NCBI GenBank assembly: GCA_025458025.1
Contig: JALOTF010000006.1
Location: 1-64,000 of the forward strand
DNA: 64,000 bases
From: Beijerinckiaceae bacterium
Lineage (GTDB): Bacteria > Pseudomonadota > Alphaproteobacteria > Rhizobiales > Beijerinckiaceae
Direction: 5' to 3'
This document shows, piece by piece, positions 20,495 to 31,300 of the stretch (position 1 is the stretch's first letter; each line of letters starts with the position of its first letter). The position numbers and the translations under genes were made by a program. The notes beneath the pieces were generated by a model that saw only the letters and a program-made list of their open reading frames with translations, was not told where the DNA came from and made no database searches.

Positions 20495-21100
20495 ATGAAT
20501 CTGAACTCGCCCCTTTTCGACAAGGTTCGCACCCGGCCCGTGGCGGAGGAAGCCCGGACCGACGAGGCGCGCCTGTGCCAGCACCCCGGTTGCGCGCGCA
20601 AAGGCGAGCATCGCGCGCCACGCGGACGCGACTATGAGGGGCAGTACCTGTTCTTCTGCCTCGACCATGTTCGCGAGTACAACCAGACCTACAATTACTT
20701 CAATGGCATGTCGGATGATGCCGTGCAGGCCTACATGAAGGATGCCCTCACCGGCCATCGCCCCACCTGGCAGAGCGGCGTGAATGGCGCGCCCGATCCC
20801 GGCACGACCTCCAAGATCGATTCGGCCGCCATCTTGCGCGAGCGCATCGAGAGATTGCGCCGGATGCGCCAGGAGGCCGCAGCCGAAAGCAAGCGCGTGC
20901 GGGTTGGCAAGGCGGCGATGAAGGCCTTGGAATTGTTGGGGCTTGACGAAACCGCCGACAAGGCGTTGGTGCGTCGTCGCTTCAAGGAAATGGCCAAGCG
21001 CCTCCATCCCGACCTCAATGAGGGGGACAGGTCGCGCGAGGACAAATTGCGCGCGATTATCGATGCCTATAACTACTTGAAGTCGGTCGGCCTCGCCTGA
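20495..21100 (+). CDS. J-domain molecular chaperone (DnaJ family)
   Basis: 201 residues. The J domain lies at the C-terminus (KALELLGLDETADKALVRRRFKEMAKRLHPDLNEGDR...), with the HPD motif that stimulates DnaK ATPase. The N-terminal part has a Cys/His-containing segment (LCQHPGCARKGEHRAP ... FFCLDHVREYN) typical of the alphaproteobacterial protein found beside cobS. The start at ATG 20495 was chosen because the homologous N-terminus begins there (MNLNSPLFDK); the frame stays open further upstream over bolA, but that is antisense shadow. cobS follows after 60 bases. Confidence 0.9.
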   Translation: MNLNSPLFDKVRTRPVAEEARTDEARLCQHPGCARKGEHRAPRGRDYEGQYLFFCLDHVREYNQTYNYFNGMSDDAVQAYMKDALTGHRPTWQSGVNGAPDPGTTSKIDSAAILRERIERLRRMRQEAAAESKRVRVGKAAMKALELLGLDETADKALVRRRFKEMAKRLHPDLNEGDRSREDKLRAIIDAYNYLKSVGLA

Positions 21101-21160
21101 GGGCTGATTCTAACGTTTCCACGAACACGGCGGCCCCGCCGGGGTGGCCGGAGGTGATGA

Positions 21161-22168
21161 ATGTCTGTGACGGCCCTTGCGAGCGCAAACCCGGCGGATG
21201 CCATTCCTGCCGAGCCGGATACCATGGTCAGCGCCAAGGCGCTGTTCGGCATCGAAACCGAGATGCAGGTTCCGGCCTATTCGAAAACCTCCGAGAATGT
21301 GCCGGAGACGGATCCGGATTACCTCTTTGATCGCGACACCACGCTCGCGATCCTTGCGGGATTTGCCTTCAACCGTCGCGTGATGGTGACGGGCTATCAC
21401 GGCACGGGCAAATCGACGCATATCGAGCAGGTCGCGGCGCGCCTCAACTGGCCCTGTATCCGCGTGAACCTCGACAGCCATGTGAGCCGCATCGATCTCG
21501 TCGGCAAGGATGCGATCGTGCTCAAAGAGGGCAAGCAGATCACCGAGTTCAAGGACGGTATTCTGCCTTGGGCCTATCAGCGCAACATCGCGCTCGTCTT
21601 CGACGAATATGATGCCGGTCGCCCGGACGTGATGTTCGTGATCCAGCGCGTGCTGGAATCGTCGGGCCGCCTGACGCTGCTCGATCAGAGCCGCGTCATT
21701 CGCCCGCACAAGGCGTTCCGCCTATTCGCGACCGCCAACACGGTTGGCCTTGGCGATACCTCGGGCCTCTATCACGGCACGCAGCAGATCAATCAGGCGC
21801 AGATGGACCGCTGGTCCATCGTGACGGTGCTGAACTACCTCGCCCATGACAAGGAAGTGGATATCGTTCTCTCTAAGGCGAAGCATTACCAGAACAAGGA
21901 AGGCCGCGAGACCGTGAACCGCATGGTGCGCGTGGCGGACCTCACCCGTCAGGCCTTCATGAATGGCGAGCTTTCCACCGTCATGTCGCCCCGCACGGTG
22001 ATCACCTGGGCGGAAAACGCCGCGATCTTCGGCGATCTCGGCATGGCTTTCCGGCTCACCTTCCTCAACAAGTGCGACGAACTCGAGCGTCAGCTGGTGG
22101 CGGAGTTCTACCAGCGGTCCTTCGGCGTGGAATTGAAGGAAAGCGCGGTCAATGTCGCGCTGAGCTGA
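21161..22168 (+). CDS. cobS: Aerobic cobaltochelatase subunit CobS
   Basis: 335 residues. AAA+ ATPase subunit of the cobaltochelatase that inserts cobalt into hydrogenobyrinic acid a,c-diamide in aerobic cobalamin synthesis. Walker A is [11 protein letters not shown] (about residues 75-85), Walker [11 protein letters not shown] (about 145), followed by sensor region [22 protein letters not shown]. Full length. It works with CobT (present 1.1 kb downstream) and CobN (not in this window). No cobalamin riboswitch was recognised upstream. Confidence 0.97.
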   Translation: MSVTALASANPADAIPAEPDTMVSAKALFGIETEMQVPAYSKTSENVPETDPDYLFDRDTTLAILAGFAFNRRVMVTGYHGTGKSTHIEQVAARLNWPCIRVNLDSHVSRIDLVGKDAIVLKEGKQITEFKDGILPWAYQRNIALVFDEYDAGRPDVMFVIQRVLESSGRLTLLDQSRVIRPHKAFRLFATANTVGLGDTSGLYHGTQQINQAQMDRWSIVTVLNYLAHDKEVDIVLSKAKHYQNKEGRETVNRMVRVADLTRQAFMNGELSTVMSPRTVITWAENAAIFGDLGMAFRLTFLNKCDELERQLVAEFYQRSFGVELKESAVNVALS

Positions 22169-22174
22169 GGCCGG

Positions 22175-22594
22175 ATGCCTGCGATCGAGCGCGATACCGC
22201 CCGGTTCGACGAGGTTCGCGCTGCGGTCCTCGACGGGTTGTCGCGTTACAATGATCGCTTTCTGCCCAAGAACCGCGAGCGCATTCCCTATGCGCTTTCG
22301 GTGCGGGACGAGGCGGGCCAAATCGTCGGCGGGCTCATCGGCGAGCAGCGGATGGATTGGCTTTATGTCGACCTGCTCTGGGTGGATGACAGCCAGCGCA
22401 AGCAGGGCTGGGGCTCGAAGCTTCTGGCGGAGGCCGAGGCCCATGCCCGCGCCGAGGGCCTCACGCATATCCACCTCTCGACCTGGCAATTCCAGGCACC
22501 GGATTTCTACCGCGCGCAGGGTTTTCGCGAGTTCGGGCGGCTGGAGAACCATCCGGCGGGGCTCACCAACTTCTATTTCGTGAAGGTGCTCTGA
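22175..22594 (+). CDS. GNAT-family N-acetyltransferase
   Basis: 139 residues. The acetyl-CoA binding motif A is DLLWVDDSQRKQGWGSKLLAEAEAHARAEG, with the Q/RxxGxG/A pattern, followed by the late strand DFYRAQGFREFGRLEN. It acetylates an unknown amine. It begins 6 bases after cobS and ends one base before the HAD gene, so it is part of the cobS-cobT transcript; related genomes often keep a GNAT gene here. Confidence 0.9.
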   Translation: MPAIERDTARFDEVRAAVLDGLSRYNDRFLPKNRERIPYALSVRDEAGQIVGGLIGEQRMDWLYVDLLWVDDSQRKQGWGSKLLAEAEAHARAEGLTHIHLSTWQFQAPDFYRAQGFREFGRLENHPAGLTNFYFVKVL

Positions 22595-22595
22595 G

Positions 22596-23285
22596 GTGGC
22601 GATCCGCGCGCTGTTCTTCGATGTCTTCGGCACGTTGGTCGATTGGCGCGGCAGCATCGCGCGCGAGGTGAGGCGCCTCGGATTGCCCGTGGAAGCGGAA
22701 GCCTTCGCGGATGCGTGGCGCGATGCCTACCAGCCCGCGATGGAAGCGGTGCGCTCCGGCGCGCGCGGCTATGTGAAGCTCGATGTGCTCCATCGCGAGA
22801 ATCTCGATCTCATCCTGCCGCGCTTCGGGCTCGGGGGCATGCCGGAAGCGGACCGGCAGGCGTTGAACCTCGTCTGGCACAAGCTCGATGCCTGGCCGGA
22901 TACGGTCGCGGGCCTCCGGAAGCTACGCGAGACTTTTCGCCTCGCGCCGATGTCTAACGGCAATATCGCGCTGATGGCCGACATGGCGCGCCACAATGGC
23001 TTTCATTGGGATGCTATCCTTGGCGCGGATGTCGCGCGCGATTACAAGCCGAAGCCCGGCGTCTATCTCGCGGGCTGCGATGCCTTCAGCCTCAAGCCCG
23101 AGGAATGCATGATGGTCGCGGCCCATTCCTCCGATCTCTTGGCGGCCGCGGCGGTTGGCCTCAAGACCGCCCATATCGCCCGGCCCAATGAGCATGGGCC
23201 GGGCAAGGGCGAGGCCGGGCCGGAATGCCCGGTTGACATCGCCGCCGCCGACCTGCTCGATCTCGCCGAAAGGCTTCGCCCATGA
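22596..23285 (+). CDS. HAD-superfamily hydrolase, haloacid dehalogenase type II
   Basis: 229 residues, GTG start one base after the GNAT stop. Motif I is [11 protein letters not shown] (nucleophile Asp), motif II PMSNGN, motif III with Lys in [12 protein letters not shown], and motif [20 protein letters not shown], which together fit the (S)-2-haloacid dehalogenase group. The true substrate may be a phosphate ester instead. Its stop overlaps the cobT start (ATGA), so the two are translationally coupled. Confidence 0.88.
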   Translation: MAIRALFFDVFGTLVDWRGSIAREVRRLGLPVEAEAFADAWRDAYQPAMEAVRSGARGYVKLDVLHRENLDLILPRFGLGGMPEADRQALNLVWHKLDAWPDTVAGLRKLRETFRLAPMSNGNIALMADMARHNGFHWDAILGADVARDYKPKPGVYLAGCDAFSLKPEECMMVAAHSSDLLAAAAVGLKTAHIARPNEHGPGKGEAGPECPVDIAAADLLDLAERLRP

Positions 23286-25195
23286 CTCTCATTTCTAACC
23301 GCAAGCCGGGCCAGCCGGAAAACTCGCCCACCGAGCCGCTGAAGAAGGCGGTCTCTTCAGCCTTGCGCGCCATGGCGGGCAAGGAAGAGGTGGAGGTGCA
23401 GTTCGCGGCGGATCGTCCCTCGCTGATCGATGCGGGCGAGATGGCCCGCGCGCGCCTGCCGGAGCCACCGCGCAAGCCATCCGCCAAGGATGTCGCGATC
23501 CTGCGCGGCCATGCCGACAGCTACGCCCTGAAGCTCGCGCTGCATGACCAGAAGCTGCACCGGAAGGTCGCGCCCGAAGTGCCCGAGGCGCGAAAGGTGT
23601 TCGATGCTGTGGAGCAGGCGCGCTGTGATGCCATCGGCGCGCGGCGCATGATGGGCGTCGGCACGAATATTGGTGCCATGCTCGAAGATCGCTATGCTCG
23701 CGCCAATCTCGCGCAGATCTCGGAGATCGGCGATGCGCCGATCGAGGACGCGATGGCGATGCTCGTGCGCGAGCGGCTCACGGGCCTCGCCCCGCCACCT
23801 TCCGCGCAGAGGCTCACAGATCTCTGGCGCGGCCGAATCGAGGAGAAGGCGGGCGCGACGCTCGACCAGCTCGTGAGCCAGGTGCAGGACCAGCAGGCTT
23901 TCTCGAAGCTGGTGCATCAGATGCTCGTGCAGATGGGCCTTGAGGAAGGTGATCCGCTCGGCTCGAATGATGACGACCAGCAATCCGACGACCAGGACGA
24001 CAAGGGCGAGCAGGAGCCGCAGGAGGGCGAGAGCGGCGAGGCCGAGGAGCAGGATGGCTTCGAGATGCAGGAAACCGAGGCGCTTTCCGAGGAAAGTGCC
24101 GAGGGCGCGCAGGAAGCTGCCGATGCCCCGCCAGGCGATTACCCCGACGAGAGCGAGATGGTGGATGCGGAAGAACCCGCCGAGGCTTCCCGCCAGCCGC
24201 AGAAGCCGGATAACAGCCGTCACGCCAGCGAATACAAGGCTTTCACCACCAAATACGATGAAACCATCGAGGCTGAGGAACTCTGCGATGCCGAGGAACT
24301 CGATCGCCTCCGCGCCTATCTCGACAAGCAGCTTTCCTCGGTGCAGGGCGTGGTTTCGCGCCTCGCGAACCGGTTGCAGCGCCGGCTACTGGCCCAGCAG
24401 AGCCGCGCCTGGGAATTCGACCTCGAGGAAGGCACGCTCGACCCCGCGCGCCTCACGCGTGTGATCATCGATGACATGCGCGGCACCTTCGCGCCCCTCT
24501 CGTTCAAGCGCGAGAAGGACACGAATTTCCGCGATACGGTGGTGACGCTGCTCATCGACAATTCCGGCTCCATGCGTGGTCGGCCGATTACGGTTGCCGC
24601 GACCTGCGCCGATATTCTCGCGCGCACGCTGGAGCGTTGCGGCGTGAAGGTGGAGATCCTCGGCTTCACCACCAAGGCCTGGAAGGGCGGGCAGAGCCGC
24701 GAGGCCTGGCTCCAATCCGGCAAGCCAGCTAATCCGGGACGGCTGAACGATCTGCGCCACGTCATCTACAAGAGCGCGGATGCGCCCTGGCGGCGTGCGC
24801 GGCGCAATCTCGGCCTGATGATGCGCGAGGGCCTGCTGAAGGAGAATATCGACGGCGAGGCGCTCGATTGGGCGCATAATCGCCTGCTGGCGCGCTCCGA
24901 ACAGCGCAAGATCCTGATGATGATTTCCGACGGCGCCCCGGTGGACGACACCACGCTGTCGGTCAATTCGGGCAATTATCTCGAGCGCCACCTGCGGCAG
25001 GTCATCGAGGCCATCGAGACCCGCTCGCCGGTGGAACTCATCGCCATCGGCATCGGGCATGACGTGACGCGCTATTACCGTCGTGCGGTGACGATCGTGG
25101 ATGCAGAGGAGCTCGGTGGCGTGATGACCGAGAAACTCGCCGAACTCTTCAGCGAGGATGCCGCCAGCGGCGGCAACGGTCGGCGCGCGGCCTGA
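23282..25195 (+). CDS. cobT: Aerobic cobaltochelatase subunit CobT
   Basis: 637 residues. Partner of CobS in the cobalt-inserting AAA+ complex. The N-terminal helical part is followed by a long acidic stretch (about residues 220-300, rich in Asp, Glu and Gln) and a C-terminal von Willebrand A domain with the metal-site motif [11 protein letters not shown] (about residue 422) that contacts the chelatase. The stop TGA shares its A with the ATG of the next gene. Confidence 0.96.
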   Translation: MTLISNRKPGQPENSPTEPLKKAVSSALRAMAGKEEVEVQFAADRPSLIDAGEMARARLPEPPRKPSAKDVAILRGHADSYALKLALHDQKLHRKVAPEVPEARKVFDAVEQARCDAIGARRMMGVGTNIGAMLEDRYARANLAQISEIGDAPIEDAMAMLVRERLTGLAPPPSAQRLTDLWRGRIEEKAGATLDQLVSQVQDQQAFSKLVHQMLVQMGLEEGDPLGSNDDDQQSDDQDDKGEQEPQEGESGEAEEQDGFEMQETEALSEESAEGAQEAADAPPGDYPDESEMVDAEEPAEASRQPQKPDNSRHASEYKAFTTKYDETIEAEELCDAEELDRLRAYLDKQLSSVQGVVSRLANRLQRRLLAQQSRAWEFDLEEGTLDPARLTRVIIDDMRGTFAPLSFKREKDTNFRDTVVTLLIDNSGSMRGRPITVAATCADILARTLERCGVKVEILGFTTKAWKGGQSREAWLQSGKPANPGRLNDLRHVIYKSADAPWRRARRNLGLMMREGLLKENIDGEALDWAHNRLLARSEQRKILMMISDGAPVDDTTLSVNSGNYLERHLRQVIEAIETRSPVELIAIGIGHDVTRYYRRAVTIVDAEELGGVMTEKLAELFSEDAASGGNGRRAA

Positions 25196-26232
25196 TGGCG
25201 AGGCTATCGCGTCGCGGCCTGCTGGCTGCCCTCCCGGCCCTGGCCGCGTTTCCGCGCGTGGCTTTCCCGCAGGCTGCGCCCGCAACCGAGACATTCGACT
25301 GGCAGCCGGTGCGCCTGAAGGTGCACCAGCTCTCCGGTTTTTCCGTGCTGGAACCTGAAAGGCGCGATTTCGGCCCGCTGACCTTTCTCGGCGGCATCGA
25401 GATGCGCGGAGACCGGCCCGATTTCGGCGGAATCTCCTCGGGCGTGATCGAACCCGACGGCAAGGGCTTCATTGCCGCGTCTGATCAGTCGCACTGGATT
25501 CTCGGGCGCTTCATCACCGATGCCGAGGAGCATCTGCTGGGCATCGAGAATGTGCGGCTCGCGGCGATGATGGCGCCGGATGGCCGGCGGATGAAGAACA
25601 CCCGCTTCTTCGATACCGAGGGCATGGTCCGGCAGGGCAACCGGCTTTATGTCAGCGTCGAGCATGCCCATCAGGTTTTGCGGTTCGAGATCGGGCCCAA
25701 TGGCCCCGCCGGTCGCGGCACCGTCGTGCCGACGCCGGATGACCTGCGCAAGCTCAACAACAATCAGGGCATCGAGGCGCTGGGCATCATGCCGCCCGGC
25801 TCGCGCTCGCCGGGCTCGCTGATCGCGATTGCCGAGCATGCGCCGCGCGGCATGGATCCGGCCCGCATTCCAGGCTGGATCATCGGCGGGCCGCAGCCCG
25901 GCGCGTTCTTCCTCAGCCGCAGCGGCAATTTTGATATTACCGATCTCGGCTTCCTGCCGGGTGGCGACATGCTGGTGCTGGAGCGGCGTTTCTCGCCCTT
26001 CTGGGGTGTGGCGATGCGTTTGCGTCGCATTCCACTCGCGCGGATCACGGCCGGCGCGCTGCTCGATGGCGAGGTGCTGATCGACGCCAACATGGCCTAC
26101 CATGTCGACAACATGGAAACGCTGATGATCCACCGCGCGGCGGATGGCCGCGTGATTCTCACCATCCTCTCGGATGACAATTTCTCGATCCTGCAGCGGA
26201 ATATCGCGCTGCGCTTCGCCTATCGCGAATAG
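25195..26232 (+). CDS. Tat-exported esterase-like-activity-of-phytase family protein
   Basis: 345 residues. The N-terminus has a twin-arginine type signal ([24 protein letters not shown]). The rest is a beta-propeller-like protein with FLGGIEMRGDRPDFGGISSGVI, RFFDTEGMVR and PGGDMLVLERRFSP, the pattern of the phytase-like esterase family (DUF4246-type naming differs between databases). It probably acts in the periplasm; its substrate is unknown. It overlaps cobT by one base, and the pairing cobT with this gene is common in Hyphomicrobiales although no role in cobalamin synthesis is known. Confidence 0.8.
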   Translation: MARLSRRGLLAALPALAAFPRVAFPQAAPATETFDWQPVRLKVHQLSGFSVLEPERRDFGPLTFLGGIEMRGDRPDFGGISSGVIEPDGKGFIAASDQSHWILGRFITDAEEHLLGIENVRLAAMMAPDGRRMKNTRFFDTEGMVRQGNRLYVSVEHAHQVLRFEIGPNGPAGRGTVVPTPDDLRKLNNNQGIEALGIMPPGSRSPGSLIAIAEHAPRGMDPARIPGWIIGGPQPGAFFLSRSGNFDITDLGFLPGGDMLVLERRFSPFWGVAMRLRRIPLARITAGALLDGEVLIDANMAYHVDNMETLMIHRAADGRVILTILSDDNFSILQRNIALRFAYRE

Positions 26233-26284
26233 CGCGTTATCCGGCGAGATGGGCACCGGATTGGTCGAAGGCTTTCCGGACAAC

Positions 26285-26308
26285 AAAAAAGGCGGCCGGA
26301 GCCGCCTT
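26285..26308 (-). terminator. Rho-independent terminator of rpmB
   Basis: On the minus strand a GGCGGC/GCCGCC hairpin is followed by six T bases (A run at 26285-26290 on the plus strand). It lies 23 bases past the rpmB stop codon. Confidence 0.85.
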
Positions 26309-26330
26309 GATCATTTCGCTGGAAACGGCC

Positions 26331-26615
26331 TTAGGCGTTCAGCTTCTTGGTGATCTCGCGCTTGAGATCGAGCGCGGTCTGCGACAGATCCGCTTCGCCC
26401 GCCTTCATCAGAAAGGCATCGAGACCGCCGCGATGCTCCACCGAGCGCAGGCCATTGGCCGAGATGCGCAGCTTCACGGAGCGGTTCAGCGCATCCGACA
26501 TCAGCGTCACGTTGACGAGGTTCGGGAGGAAGCGGCGCTTCGTCTTCCGGTTGGAGTGGCTAACCTTGTGGCCAACCAGGGCACCCTTGCCTGTGAGTTC
26601 GCAACGACGCGACAT
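26331..26615 (-). CDS. rpmB: 50S ribosomal protein L28
   Basis: 94 residues from ATG 26615 ([33 protein letters not shown]). The N-terminal sequence and the C-terminal helix match the alphaproteobacterial L28. It is single-gene with its own terminator. The longer frame starting at 26702 adds 29 residues not found in the family and was rejected. Confidence 0.97.
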   Translation of the reverse strand: MSRRCELTGKGALVGHKVSHSNRKTKRRFLPNLVNVTLMSDALNRSVKLRISANGLRSVEHRGGLDAFLMKAGEADLSQTALDLKREITKKLNA

Positions 26616-26927
26616 GATCCTAATCCTTCGGGTCTCGCCATGAGGGCGGGAGGACAACCCAAACGCCGGGAGCTGTGCTGTCGCACCCGCCTTCCGCCGC
26701 AAGGGTTCGGGAAATCGAGAGTGGGCGTATAGTCGAAGCCATTCGCCGGGTCAACCGCGAAGCGTTGGAAGATGCGCGGATGCGTCGTGTTGCGCCGAAT
26801 CACGCTTGCGTTCAAGAGTAGTTGGTATCCGCGCGCTTCAGCCCGCATTCAGGCGGCGCGACGGATGTTCGGGCGCGGGGGGCGTCCAGTTGCGCCTGCG
26901 GGCGCCATGCAGAGGCAGGCAGAACGA

Positions 26928-27731
26928 ATGAAAGCCTTGCGGAAGCGGTCGACGCCCATCGCCCTCACCGGTCTTCTTCTGGCTTCTGGTGCGGGGCAAG
27001 CTGGCACGGTGGATGCCACCTATTCCATTACGCTTGCAGGCCTCACCATCGGTCGCGCCAGCCTCTCCGGCGTGGTGGAGAACGGGTCCTACAGCATCAA
27101 TGTCAGCGCAGCGCTCACGGGGCTTGTAGGGGCCGTCACGAATGGTTCGGGCTCCGGCACGGCGCGCGGGGGCCTGGGTAGCGCCTTGCCTCTTTCCAAT
27201 GGCTTTGCAGTGACCGCGACCAATGGCAGTGCCAAACGCACCATCCAGATCGGCGCCTCCAGCGGCAATGTGCGCGGCGTGACCATCGAGCCGCCGCTCG
27301 AGCTGCCCATGGAGGGCCGGATTCCCCTGCGCGACCAGCACAAGCAGGGCGTGCTCGATCCGATCAGTGCGCTGGTGATGCCCGTGCGAAACGGCAATCC
27401 GCTCGACAAGGCGAATTGTGAGCGCCGCCTGCCGGTTTTCGATGGCACCCAGCGTTTCGATGTGGTGCTGACCTTCGCGGGCATCCGCAATGTGCAGGCT
27501 GAGGATGGTTATGTCGGCCCGGTTCTCGTGTGCACGGCGCGCTATGTGCCGGTGGCGGGGCATCGGCCGGATCGGCGGGCCGTGAAATTCATGACTGAGA
27601 ATCGCAACATCGATACCTGGCTCGCCCCGGTGAATGGCGGGCGGGCGCTGATGCCCTATCGCATTTCGGTGCGCACGATGGTCGGCACCTCGGTGATCGA
27701 GGCGCGGCGCTTCCAGTCGAGCACTCAATAA
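26928..27731 (+). CDS. DUF3108 domain-containing exported protein
   Basis: 267 residues from ATG 26928, which has an AGGCAGG site about 8 bases upstream and begins directly with a signal peptide (MKALRKRSTPIALTGLLLASGAGQA). The mature part is beta-rich with YSITLAGLTIGRASLSG near its start and a long lipocalin-like region to the C-terminus, as in DUF3108 proteins, which are periplasmic and of unknown role. A start at 26907 is also possible. It follows rpmB divergently and precedes the helicase after a 650-base gap. Confidence 0.8.
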   Translation: MKALRKRSTPIALTGLLLASGAGQAGTVDATYSITLAGLTIGRASLSGVVENGSYSINVSAALTGLVGAVTNGSGSGTARGGLGSALPLSNGFAVTATNGSAKRTIQIGASSGNVRGVTIEPPLELPMEGRIPLRDQHKQGVLDPISALVMPVRNGNPLDKANCERRLPVFDGTQRFDVVLTFAGIRNVQAEDGYVGPVLVCTARYVPVAGHRPDRRAVKFMTENRNIDTWLAPVNGGRALMPYRISVRTMVGTSVIEARRFQSSTQ

Positions 27732-28381
27732 CGCTCCAGATCGGCACAGCGCCTTAACGCTGCGTGTGCGCGTTCGCACGCGGATGCGGCTTGGTGCCTT
27801 GGCCCGGAACGGTCGCCGTCGCCCGCATCGTCACGGCATAAGCTCATGTGAAAAAAGCGGAAAATGCGAAGCGCGGCATTTTTGCGAAAAAGATCCGCGA
27901 ATCAAAAAATCTGATTCGTCGATGGTTCGTTCCGCATCCGCACCAATTCTTAACGCTTCCATGGGAAAAGAAGCCTTGCCGGTGCAAGCAAGTATTAACC
28001 ACGATTTCACGTCGGTTTCACTTGACAGCCTGTCCGGCTCGACCCGGCTGGCGAGTCGAGCGCGGTCCGGCAAGCGCCCCTCCCGAGTCGAGTGGAATCA
28101 CAAAATCTGGGAGAGTCGCAGATCGACTCAGCCACATCTTGTGCGTGAACAAAACGTGACTCAGGAAGAGTCGCCGATTCGGTTGCGATTCGTTCCAGTC
28201 CCGTTCGAATGCTTTCCGAAGACTCTGATTCCCGCGCGGTTTCTGTTCGCAATCGGCACAGCCTGAAAGCGCCACCGGGGCTGCAAGCCTTGCGAAACGG
28301 TGCGCCGCGCGCCACATCTGGAATGACAAAGCGGCCCTTCCAGGCCTCCGGGCTGGGCCCGGCCCATTCCCGGAGACGGTT
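27732..28381. other. 650-base gene-free region with a dense GANTC cluster
   Basis: No convincing gene lies here; the frames that stay open have no start signal or family pattern. The first third is A-rich. The second half holds the GANTC cluster described separately. The last 120 bases are GC-rich leader sequence of the helicase gene. It presumably holds the helicase promoter. Confidence 0.6.
27899..28231. promoter_or_regulatory. Cluster of 13 GANTC sites (CcrM methylation motif)
   Basis: GANTC starts at 27899, 27913, 28053, 28085, 28095, 28113, 28125, 28158, 28168, 28176, 28187, 28221 and 28227. Eleven fall within 179 bases (28053-28231). At about 65% GC the chance rate is near one per 300 bases. 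GANTC is the target of the cell-cycle methyltransferase CcrM of Alphaproteobacteria. The sites are in all four N variants, so this is not simply one tandem repeat. Confidence 0.6.
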
Positions 28382-31300
28382 GTGACGCGTCCGCCTTCCC
28401 TCGCGCATTCCGGCCCCGTCGGCAGCGGGCGCGGCGTCACCGCCGTTCTCGGTCCGACCAATACCGGCAAGACGCATCTCGCGATCGAGCGGATGCTCGG
28501 CCATGATTCGGGGCTGATTGGCCTGCCACTGCGTCTGCTCGCGCGCGAGGTTTACAATCGGTTGGTCGCGCGCGCCGGGGTGAATGCCGTGGCGCTCATC
28601 ACCGGCGAGGAAAAGATCAAGCCTCCGAATCCGCGCTACTGGGTCTCGACCGTCGAGGCCATGCCGCGCGATCTCGTGGTGAGCTTTGTTGCGATCGACG
28701 AGGTGCAACTGATTGCGGATGCTGATCGCGGGCATGTGTTCACGGATGCGGTGCTGAACCGGCGCGGGCGCAGCGAAACGATGCTCCTCGGCGCCGGCAC
28801 GGCGCGCGCGTTGATTGAGCGATTGCTGCCGGGCGTGACGATTGCCACGCGCCCCCGGCTTTCCAAGCTCAGTTTTGCCGGCGAGAAGAAAATCACGCGA
28901 TTGCCCTCGCGCTCGGCCGTCATCGCGTTCTCGGCCGAGGAAGTTTACGCGATTGCGGAACTCGTGCGCCGTCAGCGCGGAGGCGCTGCGGTGGTGATGG
29001 GCTCGCTCTCGCCCCGCACGCGGAATGCGCAGGTCGCGATGTTCCAGGCCGGCGAGGTCGATCATATCGTCGCAACCGACGCCATCGGTATGGGCCTGAA
29101 CCTCGAAATCGGGCATGTGGCCTTCGCCTCGGACCGGAAATTCGACGGCAAGCGCCATCGCCGCCTCACGCCGGCCGAAATGGCGCAGGTTGCGGGCCGC
29201 GCGGGGCGCGCACAGGAGGATGGCACCTTCGGCACCACGGGCCGCTGCGCTCCATTTGAGGAAGAGCTCGTCGAGGCCATCGAGGAGCATCTCTTCGATC
29301 CGTTAACCTTCGCGTGGTGGCGAAACGCCAATCTCGACTTTGCATCGCTCGAAAAACTGGAAGCGAGCCTTTCGCGCAACGCTCCGCAAATCGACCTCAT
29401 CCGCGCGGGAAAAGCCGAGGATGAGGTGACGCTGGATATCGCCAGCGGAAGGCCCGGCATTCGTGCCCTGGCCTCTACGCGTGATGGTGTGCGCCGCCTG
29501 TGGGACCTCTGCCAATTGCCGGATTATCGCAAGGTTTCCCCGAATATTCATGCAGATCTCGTGGTTTCGCTCTACGAGCCGATCATGCGGAAGGGGGCGA
29601 TCGACAATGACTGGTTCGCCCGCGAAATCCGCGCTTGCGACCGGCTCGATGGCGACATTGATACCCTCGCCTGGCGCCTCGCTTATATGCGCACGTGGAG
29701 CTATTGCGCGAACAGGCCGGACTGGCTCGCTGATCCAGTGCATTGGCAGAACGTGACGCGCGCGCTAGAGGACAGGCTTTCCGATGCGCTTCACGAAAAG
29801 CTGATGCAACGTTTCGTGGATCGGCGCACCTCGGTTCTGATGCGGCGCTTGAAAGAGAATGCGATCATGGATGCAGACGTGAGCCCGACCGGAGAGGTCA
29901 TCGTCGAGGGCCAGAATATCGGCCGCCTCGCCGGTTTCCGCTTCACGCCCGATCCGAATGCCGAGGGGCAGGAGGCGAAGGCCTTGCGCGCAGCCGCCTC
30001 CAAGGCGCTCGCGGGCGAGATCGAGGCGCGTGCGACGCGGCTCTCCACCGCGAACGACGACCAGATCACGCTGTCTCTCGATGGCATCATCCGCTTCATC
30101 GGCGAGCCGATCGCGGTGTTGCAGGCCGGTGCCAAGGCGCTGGAGCCGCGCTTCCTGCTGCTGGCGGATGACGAACTCGCGGGCCTGCATCGCGAGATGG
30201 CGGAAACGCGCCTCGGCCTCTGGCTGAAGGCGCATGTGACGAAGCATCTGGGACCGCTCTTCGCGCTCGAAAGCGGCGAGGGTGCCACGGGTCTTGCGCG
30301 CGGCATTGCTTTCCGTCTCGCCGAGAACCTAGGCGTGCTCGATCGCAACGCGGTGTCGAACGACGTGCGCGCACTCGACCAGAATGCGCGCGGCGAACTC
30401 CGCAAGCTCGGCGTGCGCTTTGGCGCGCATCACCTGTTCCTGCCGGTGCTGATGAAGCCCGGCCCGCGCAGCCTGGCGGCGCAGCTGCACGTGCTCTTCA
30501 CGGGCGGCGACGATTCCGGCCTGAAGGAGGTGAGCCATCTCGCCTATTCCGGCCGCACCTCGATTCCGGTCGATCCGGCGATTCCGGGTGAACTTTATCG
30601 CATTGCCGGCTATCGCGTGGCGGGTCCGCGTGCGATCCGCATCGATATTCTCGAGCGCCTCGCCGATCTCATCCGCCCGGCCATCGCCTATCGTCCTGGC
30701 GTCACCGAGGGCGAGCCGCCGGCGGGGGCCGCTGATGGCGATGCCTTCGTCGTCACCGGTGCGATGACTTCGCTGGTGGGTGCCGCGGGTGCCGATTTCG
30801 CCGAGGTTCTGAAGGCGCTGGGTTATCGCTCCGAAACGCGCACCGGCCCGGCCATCACCGTGCAGATCAAGCGTGCGGTGATTGCGCCGATGGAGCCCTT
30901 CAAGCCGGCGGAAGCGGGTGCCGAAGGGGAAAGCACGGCTGAAACGGTCGAAGGCGATGCGACCGAGGTTGTCGCCGCCGAGCCGGAAGCGGCTCCCGCG
31001 GAAGCCGAGGCTTCGGTTGACGTTCCGGTCGAGGTCGCTGCGGAAGAGGTTCCGCAGCCTGCATCCGACACGATGGAAACCTCCGCTGCCGAAGCCGCTG
31101 CTCCGGCTGAGCCTGTGGCCATCGAAGTCTGGCGGATGGGTCGCGCCGAGCGGCCGCAGCATCGTGGCGATCGTCGTCCCAACCGGGGTGGCAATCGCCC
31201 GGGCCAGCAGGCCGAGGGTGCGCCCGGCGAACGCACGGGTGAGCCGCGTCGCGGTCCGCCGCCCTGGAAGCGCGGTTCGAAGCCCGGAGACGCTCGGACT

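Noticed and set aside
21101-21160. Cobalamin riboswitch before cobS
   Set aside because: The gap to the upstream gene is only 60 bases and lacks the B12 box.
27766-28266. 166-residue frame in the GANTC region
   Set aside because: No ribosome site, no family pattern and biased toward residues set by the repeated GANTC motif.
28007-29290. 427-residue minus-strand frame over the helicase start
   Set aside because: Antisense shadow of the helicase gene with Arg/His-rich composition.
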